64,000 nucleotides of DNA. It comes from ATM1 sp003577165 (lineage in GTDB: Bacteria > Armatimonadota > Fimbriimonadia > Fimbriimonadales > ATM1). The first letter of the stretch is position 1, and every line of letters starts with the position of its first letter. Made by a program: the position numbers and the translations under genes. The stretch spans positions 15,478-79,477 of the forward strand of contig SZPM01000010.1 of NCBI GenBank assembly GCA_030263715.1. The letters are read 5' to 3'. This document shows, piece by piece, positions 60,742-64,000 of this stretch. The notes beneath the pieces are model-generated. The model saw only the letters and a list, made by a program, of their open reading frames with translations, did not search any database and was not told where the DNA came from.

Positions 60742-61007
60742 CGCCGCTTGAACGCCCTCTTCAGCCGTTCGAGCGCGGAGGCAGCCGCCTCGATCTCCGC
60801 TCCGAGCGTTTCGAACGCCGAGACCAAGGCGACGCTCTCCGCGTCGCTTCGTCCCGCGAAGTACGCTCGGAACTTCGTCTCGAAGGCCGCATATGCTTCG
60901 CGCAATCGGCCGGCGGAAAGAACGGCAGCAGCCACCGCTCCCACAATTCCGCCGACCCCGAGGCTGAGAAGGAGCGCCGCGATGGTAAAAGGATCCACTT
61001 GCATCAT
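60738..61007 (-). CDS. Small membrane protein in capsid cassette
   Basis: The product is 89 aa. A transmembrane helix lies at residues about 8-30 (IAALLLSLGVGGIVGAVAAAVL) and an amphipathic helix follows ('REAYAAFETKFRAYFAGR', 'ALERLKRAFKRR'). With the following gene it forms a pair of overlapping short membrane proteins, as lysis or anchoring genes in phages often are. No family is known to me. Confidence 0.6.
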   Translation of the reverse strand: MMQVDPFTIAALLLSLGVGGIVGAVAAAVLSAGRLREAYAAFETKFRAYFAGRSDAESVALVSAFETLGAEIEAAASALERLKRAFKRR

Positions 61008-61019
61008 TCGTCTGCGCTC

Positions 61020-61958
61020 CTATAGGATCGAGCCGTAAGCGGTCTGCCAGAGACCGTAGCCCACGTTGTATCGCGCGCGAACGCCGTAGTAGTAACGATC
61101 GTGCCACCAAGCGGACTCGCTCCCGCTGCCGCCCTCCAGTGCGGAGAACTCCACAGGGACGTCGCTCCTCTGCTGCAAGATCACGGGACGCACGGTGCGC
61201 GACGTGTCGAGAAGGAACCAGTAGTCGTCGTATGCGTCGCGCAAGTAAGGCGACACAACGAGTCGCAACTTGCCTTGGAACACGTTCTTGTACGGCGTGC
61301 TCGGAGCGGAGTCGGTCGTGTTCCCTCGGTAAACGACGATGGGGCTCTCGATGAGTTCGATCGCCGTCCATTGGTTCTTCGGACCGACGAGCAGCGTGTC
61401 GGGCACGACGCCGAGCGGCTCGCCCGAGTCGTCCGGCGCGAGCGCCATGGAAGACATGCCGGTCTGAAGCGCGGTCGCTGAGAGCGCGACGTTCGTGCGG
61501 TTGCCGTACGTCGCTCCAGGAACCGTCGGGTGCGCCGTGTTGAAGAAGGAAACGCCGTCGTAGCCGTTCTGCGTGAACCCTTTCGCCAGGGATTCCACGA
61601 CGATCTTGTGTTGATGGTCCGCGACGCGCTCCGCGAGATCGCGAATGCGCAGGCGAATCATGTCGTACTGATCGTCCTCCAACGCCCTGCGATCCACCGC
61701 GATGCTCGCCTCGAACGTCTTGTCCTCGATCGTGTAGTTGAATTCCTTCATCCCCGCGGGCCGACGCTCGTCGAGGAATTCCTGCATGCCGGGGATGCTC
61801 CCGAGCCAAGCGTACTTCTGTGACGAAACCGTCGTCATCACGCGGGTCGCAAGCAGGTCTACGACGCTGTTCTCGCTGCGCCTCGCATAAGCGAGGTCGA
61901 ACTCCGTCTTCAATCCGGGGAGAAGCAGGTTCGAAATGTCGCTCTTCGTGATTGCCAA
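61020..61958 (-). CDS. Mu-like major head protein (gpT family)
   Basis: The product is 312 aa from TTG 61958 (AGGAGG 5 nt upstream). The gpT family pattern is strong: 'YAWLGSIPGMQEFLDERRPAGMKEFNYTIEDKTFEASIAVDRRALEDDQYDMIRLRIRDLAERVADHQHKIVVESLAKGF', 'YDGVSFFNTAHPTVPGATYGN' and 'DTLLVGPKNQW'. It forms the capsid shell in Mu-type phages. The length is normal, and no frameshift or stop interrupts it, so it could still be functional. Confidence 0.9.
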   Translation of the reverse strand: MAITKSDISNLLLPGLKTEFDLAYARRSENSVVDLLATRVMTTVSSQKYAWLGSIPGMQEFLDERRPAGMKEFNYTIEDKTFEASIAVDRRALEDDQYDMIRLRIRDLAERVADHQHKIVVESLAKGFTQNGYDGVSFFNTAHPTVPGATYGNRTNVALSATALQTGMSSMALAPDDSGEPLGVVPDTLLVGPKNQWTAIELIESPIVVYRGNTTDSAPSTPYKNVFQGKLRLVVSPYLRDAYDDYWFLLDTSRTVRPVILQQRSDVPVEFSALEGGSGSESAWWHDRYYYGVRARYNVGYGLWQTAYGSIL

Positions 61959-61967
61959 AGTTTCCTC

Positions 61968-62402
61968 CTAAACTGAGTAGTTGTCCACGCGAACTCGCAC
62001 TCCGGCGACTCCCGTGGAAGTTGTCTCGAGGCCGAGAATGGTTCCGACCTTGTATGCGTTCGTGAGGCCGATGGCCGAGATCTGCACCTCGTTGTCGGTC
62101 TTCGCGTAGACCTCTTTGCCGATGTCCGCCTGGACGATTCCTGACGGGTCCACGTAGACGCCGCTTCCGGTCTTCGTCACGCGCACGGACTTGTCGCCGT
62201 CCGCGCCCGAGTTGACGACCGTCTCTTCTGCGAAGCCGAGAAACTTCAAGTTCGCCGTCGCGTGATTCATCGGCACGACGAAACCGGACGAATTGACGCC
62301 GACGAGCGCGCCCTTGTAGATCGTAGTCGCGGCGGCGACTTTATAGTTCACGACGATGCCGGGCTTCGCGTAATTCTCAAACGCTTGAGCAAGCGCTGCC
62401 AT
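61968..62402 (-). CDS. Phage capsid decoration/cement-like protein
   Basis: The product is 144 aa. The beta-rich sequence ('VNYKVAAATTIYKGALVGVNSSGFVVPM', 'LKFLGFAEETVVNSGADGDKSVRVTKTGSGVYV', 'GIVQADIGKEVYAKTDNEVQISAIGLTNAYKVGTILGLE') matches the DUF2190-like cement proteins encoded between the prohead protease and gpT in Mu-like phages. Its position here is the same. It should stabilise the capsid surface. Confidence 0.75.
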   Translation of the reverse strand: MAALAQAFENYAKPGIVVNYKVAAATTIYKGALVGVNSSGFVVPMNHATANLKFLGFAEETVVNSGADGDKSVRVTKTGSGVYVDPSGIVQADIGKEVYAKTDNEVQISAIGLTNAYKVGTILGLETTSTGVAGVRVRVDNYSV

Positions 62403-62405
62403 AGG

Positions 62406-63350
62406 TTATGCTGTCCTCCTCTTTTCGATTTCCGAAAGGTCGAGATCGGGGAAATGGGTCCGATAGAACTGCGCGACTTCGTCGGGTAGGTTCGCAGGCT
62501 TGGCTGCCGGTGCGACCTCGCCGAACTGAATCGCTTTGGGAAGGGAAGTGAAGAACGCCTCGGCCTGCTCGAAGCAGCCAGCGGCGCGAGCGCTCGCGAG
62601 CAGACGCATCGCCGCATCACGAGACACGGGAGCGATACGCCCTTCGCGCAAGAGGGATTCCACAAGCGCGTTCGCCTTCGCTTCGTCCAGTTCTCTGCGA
62701 AGCATCACGACTTCTCTTCGCGCGTCCTTCGCGAGCGACGTCTGGCGGAAGTCTTCGCAGAACAGCCTCGCGCTCTCGATGCGTGGATTCGCGACGATCG
62801 AGACTTCAAAGATGCGATCGAGGTCTCGGCTCACCGAAATGCTGAGCGACTTCGCTCCGCTCTTTTCGATGAGGTCGTCGGCTTCCGGCGTGAGGGCGAG
62901 GTTGCCGAACAGTTCGCCCCCAGCCGCCTCGACTTGCGTGAGATAGCCGAGGCGCAGCGGCGTTTCGACGTGCTCGACGAGGATCGGGACGGGAGAATCG
63001 AAACTCTGCGCGAGTCGAACGACGTCTTCCTGCGTGACGCGAAGTCCGCGATCGTCGTACTCTCCGATTTCGAACAGTTTCGCCCTGCGATCTCTCCATT
63101 CGAGCGCGTCGCCCGACGCAGCCTGAATGAGGTAAGCGGGCGCGTCGCCGAGTTCTGCGTCCGACCATGCGCGAAGGATCTCCTGCGCGGCTCGCTGCGC
63201 GTCCTCCTTCGCGAGGTTCGCGCGGCGACCGCTCCAACCTGGCCCGAGCATCGCCGCGGCGCGTCGAACTTCGCTCGCGTCGGGCGTGGCTCCCGCCGAA
63301 GTCAGGATGCGCTGAAGCGGCTCCCACTCGGGGAGCGATTCGATTTGCAT
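62406..63350 (-). CDS. Mu-like prohead protease / scaffold (gpI-like)
   Basis: The product is 314 aa from ATG 63350 (AAGGAGG 5 nt upstream; a GTG at 63356 overlaps the Shine-Dalgarno). The N-terminal half has the phage protease pattern 'KLFEIGEYDDRGLRVTQEDVVRLAQSFDSPVPILVEHVETPLRLGYLTQVEAAGGELFGNLALTPEADDLI' followed by 'SLSISVSRDLDRIFEVSIVANPRIESARLF', with conserved His (VEH) and Ser. The C-terminal half ('EVVMLRRELDEAKANALVESLLREGRI') is a scaffold-like helix. It is the first gene of the cassette; no portal or terminase is upstream. Confidence 0.8.
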   Translation of the reverse strand: MQIESLPEWEPLQRILTSAGATPDASEVRRAAAMLGPGWSGRRANLAKEDAQRAAQEILRAWSDAELGDAPAYLIQAASGDALEWRDRRAKLFEIGEYDDRGLRVTQEDVVRLAQSFDSPVPILVEHVETPLRLGYLTQVEAAGGELFGNLALTPEADDLIEKSGAKSLSISVSRDLDRIFEVSIVANPRIESARLFCEDFRQTSLAKDARREVVMLRRELDEAKANALVESLLREGRIAPVSRDAAMRLLASARAAGCFEQAEAFFTSLPKAIQFGEVAPAAKPANLPDEVAQFYRTHFPDLDLSEIEKRRTA

Positions 63351-63658
63351 TGGCACCTCCTTGGTGTTTCGCGCGCCGATTCATCGCGCGCAAACCATCA
63401 GGTCGCCCCAGAGGCGATCGTCAAGTGCCGTTTTGAGAATTTCTATCCCCCCACGGCTTGCCGTGGCGGGATAAAATCAGAAGCTCATGAGATACGACCT
63501 AACATCCCTCTATCCAGAGCCGGTGCCTTCGGGCGAGATCATCGTGCCGGCGGACGACGTGGTCCGAGACGTCGAAGTCGTCCTTGCGATTGAGTTCAGA
63601 CGGAGTCTGGCCCGTTCCGCCAGACGGTTAGCGTTTTGGATCAGCAGGAGGAACCGAA
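63351..63658. other. 308-bp gap between capsid cassette and ankyrin-like gene
   Basis: It contains a long inverted repeat at 63444-63473 and a 6-bp inverted repeat GTCTGG/CCAGAC around 63605-63625. No convincing gene is present, though a plus-strand frame opens at 63487. Both promoters of the divergent units must lie here. Confidence 0.5.
63444..63473. repeat. 14-bp near-perfect inverted repeat
   Basis: Arms of 14 bp (TATCCCCCCACGGC and GCCGTGGCGGGATA) differ at one position and are separated by TT. It is flanked by A/T-rich bases on both sides. It could be a bidirectional terminator, an operator or the scar of an integration event. Confidence 0.65.
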
Positions 63659-64000
63659 ATGGCAATCACTATTATCCTCACGCTCTCGGCGGTGCTGACA
63701 AGCCTGCAAGTGCCGGCAAGTGTTGCTGAACAAGACCGCAGGCCGGACTGCGAGCGGGTTTTTCGCGCAATTATTGCTGGGCGCTGGTCCGAGTTGGATG
63801 AACTCAAGCAACAAGTCGGCTCCTTCAACCACCCGATCGCGCCGTGGGACGATACGGACATTCTCAGTCGCCTTGCAGGGGTTTCTGGAATGGCCGGCCA
63901 CTATCCGAACGCGCTAACGGGCATGCGAATCTGCATCGAATACGGCGCAGACCCAAACGCGCTCGACGGCCAGCCACTTCGAGCCGCTGCGTTCGAAGAC
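63659..64000 (+). CDS. Secreted ankyrin-like protein, cut by right edge
   Basis: The frame opens at ATG 63659 with AGGAGG just upstream and has no stop before the window end (114 residues seen). Residues 1-23 are a signal peptide (IILTLSAVLTSLQVPASVA-E). After a helical part, 'GMRICIEYGADPNALDGQPLRAAAFED' is an ankyrin-repeat turn, with more repeats likely to follow beyond the edge. It would bind proteins outside the cytoplasm. It is divergent from the capsid cassette. Confidence 0.7.
   Translation, partial: MAITIILTLSAVLTSLQVPASVAEQDRRPDCERVFRAIIAGRWSELDELKQQVGSFNHPIAPWDDTDILSRLAGVSGMAGHYPNALTGMRICIEYGADPNALDGQPLRAAAFED

Noticed and set aside
60475..61809. Minus-strand open frame of 444 codons across the capsid gene
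   Set aside because: Most of it overlaps gpT in another frame and is Arg-rich; only the last 88 codons (from 60741) look coding.
63487..63729. Plus-strand frame of 80 codons ahead of the ankyrin-like gene
   Set aside because: No good ribosome site, and its end overlaps the signal peptide of the ankyrin-like gene, which has a strong site. It may be coding only in its first part, but this cannot be supported.

Overview
The window is dense, GC-rich bacterial chromosome with short intergenic gaps. The content points to a diderm, aerobic or facultative heterotroph. Most likely it is a member of Armatimonadota (Fimbriimonadia-like); this is inference. The supporting features are DUF1800/DUF1501 secreted protein pairs, two secreted tricorn-like proteases with long beta-propellers, an H-x-DG type pseudopilin, an HspR-controlled dnaK-hsp20-dnaJ operon, a complete RND/MFP/TolC tripartite pump (hence an outer membrane), and many GTG/TTG starts. 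I saw no rRNA, tRNA, insertion sequence or CRISPR array.

Layout. 1-6.2 kb: a conserved protein cut by the left edge, the CCA-adding enzyme, a small secreted protein, a sugar-phosphate isomerase-like TIM barrel, a Tat-type class V aminotransferase, a Gly/Glu repeat lipoprotein, a YHS-domain lipoprotein and an acetyltransferase. 6.3-13.6 kb: tricorn homologue 1, rhamnulokinase, and the DUF1800-DUF1501 pair, closed by a good terminator. 13.6-19.4 kb: a Cys-motif protein, a PD40 beta-propeller, a tandem pair of 121-aa STAS-like paralogues, YmdB-type phosphodiesterase, a PKD-like secreted protein, an outer-membrane-like gene with a compensating double frameshift, and a zinc-ribbon membrane protein. 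19.4-29.3 kb: a BMP-type lipoprotein, Mrp/ApbC, then a TetR-TolC-MFP-RND efflux operon whose repressor start overlaps a palindromic operator. 29.4-36.5 kb: ftsZ, a GYF-TM2 protein, a 'quinate 5-dehydrogenase'-named family protein, a 30-codon ORF, Nudix, signal peptidase I, a DUF4446 protein, and an ECF sigma factor with an anti-sigma protein carrying an STN-like domain.

36.5-40.6 kb is the heat-shock operon, with a HAIR-like HspR site upstream of dnaK. 40.6-50.4 kb holds two molybdoenzyme loci: a sulfite-oxidase-like protein and a three-subunit Tat-exported aldehyde oxidoreductase of PaoABC type, whose FAD subunit keeps four cysteines of a [4Fe-4S] loop. A MobA/MocA-like nucleotidyltransferase lies nearby. 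50.4-57.1 kb: tricorn homologue 2, an orphan DUF1800 protein, a VOC protein and small membrane proteins.

57.1-64 kb is the most unusual part. It has two pseudopilins, a membrane thioredoxin-like protein with a CGGC motif and a Cys-rich exported protein. Next to these is a seven-gene Mu-like capsid cassette (protease/scaffold, decoration protein, gpT major head protein, two small membrane proteins, two putative connector proteins) with no portal, terminase, tail, integrase or lysis enzyme in view. A secreted ankyrin-like gene runs off the right edge.
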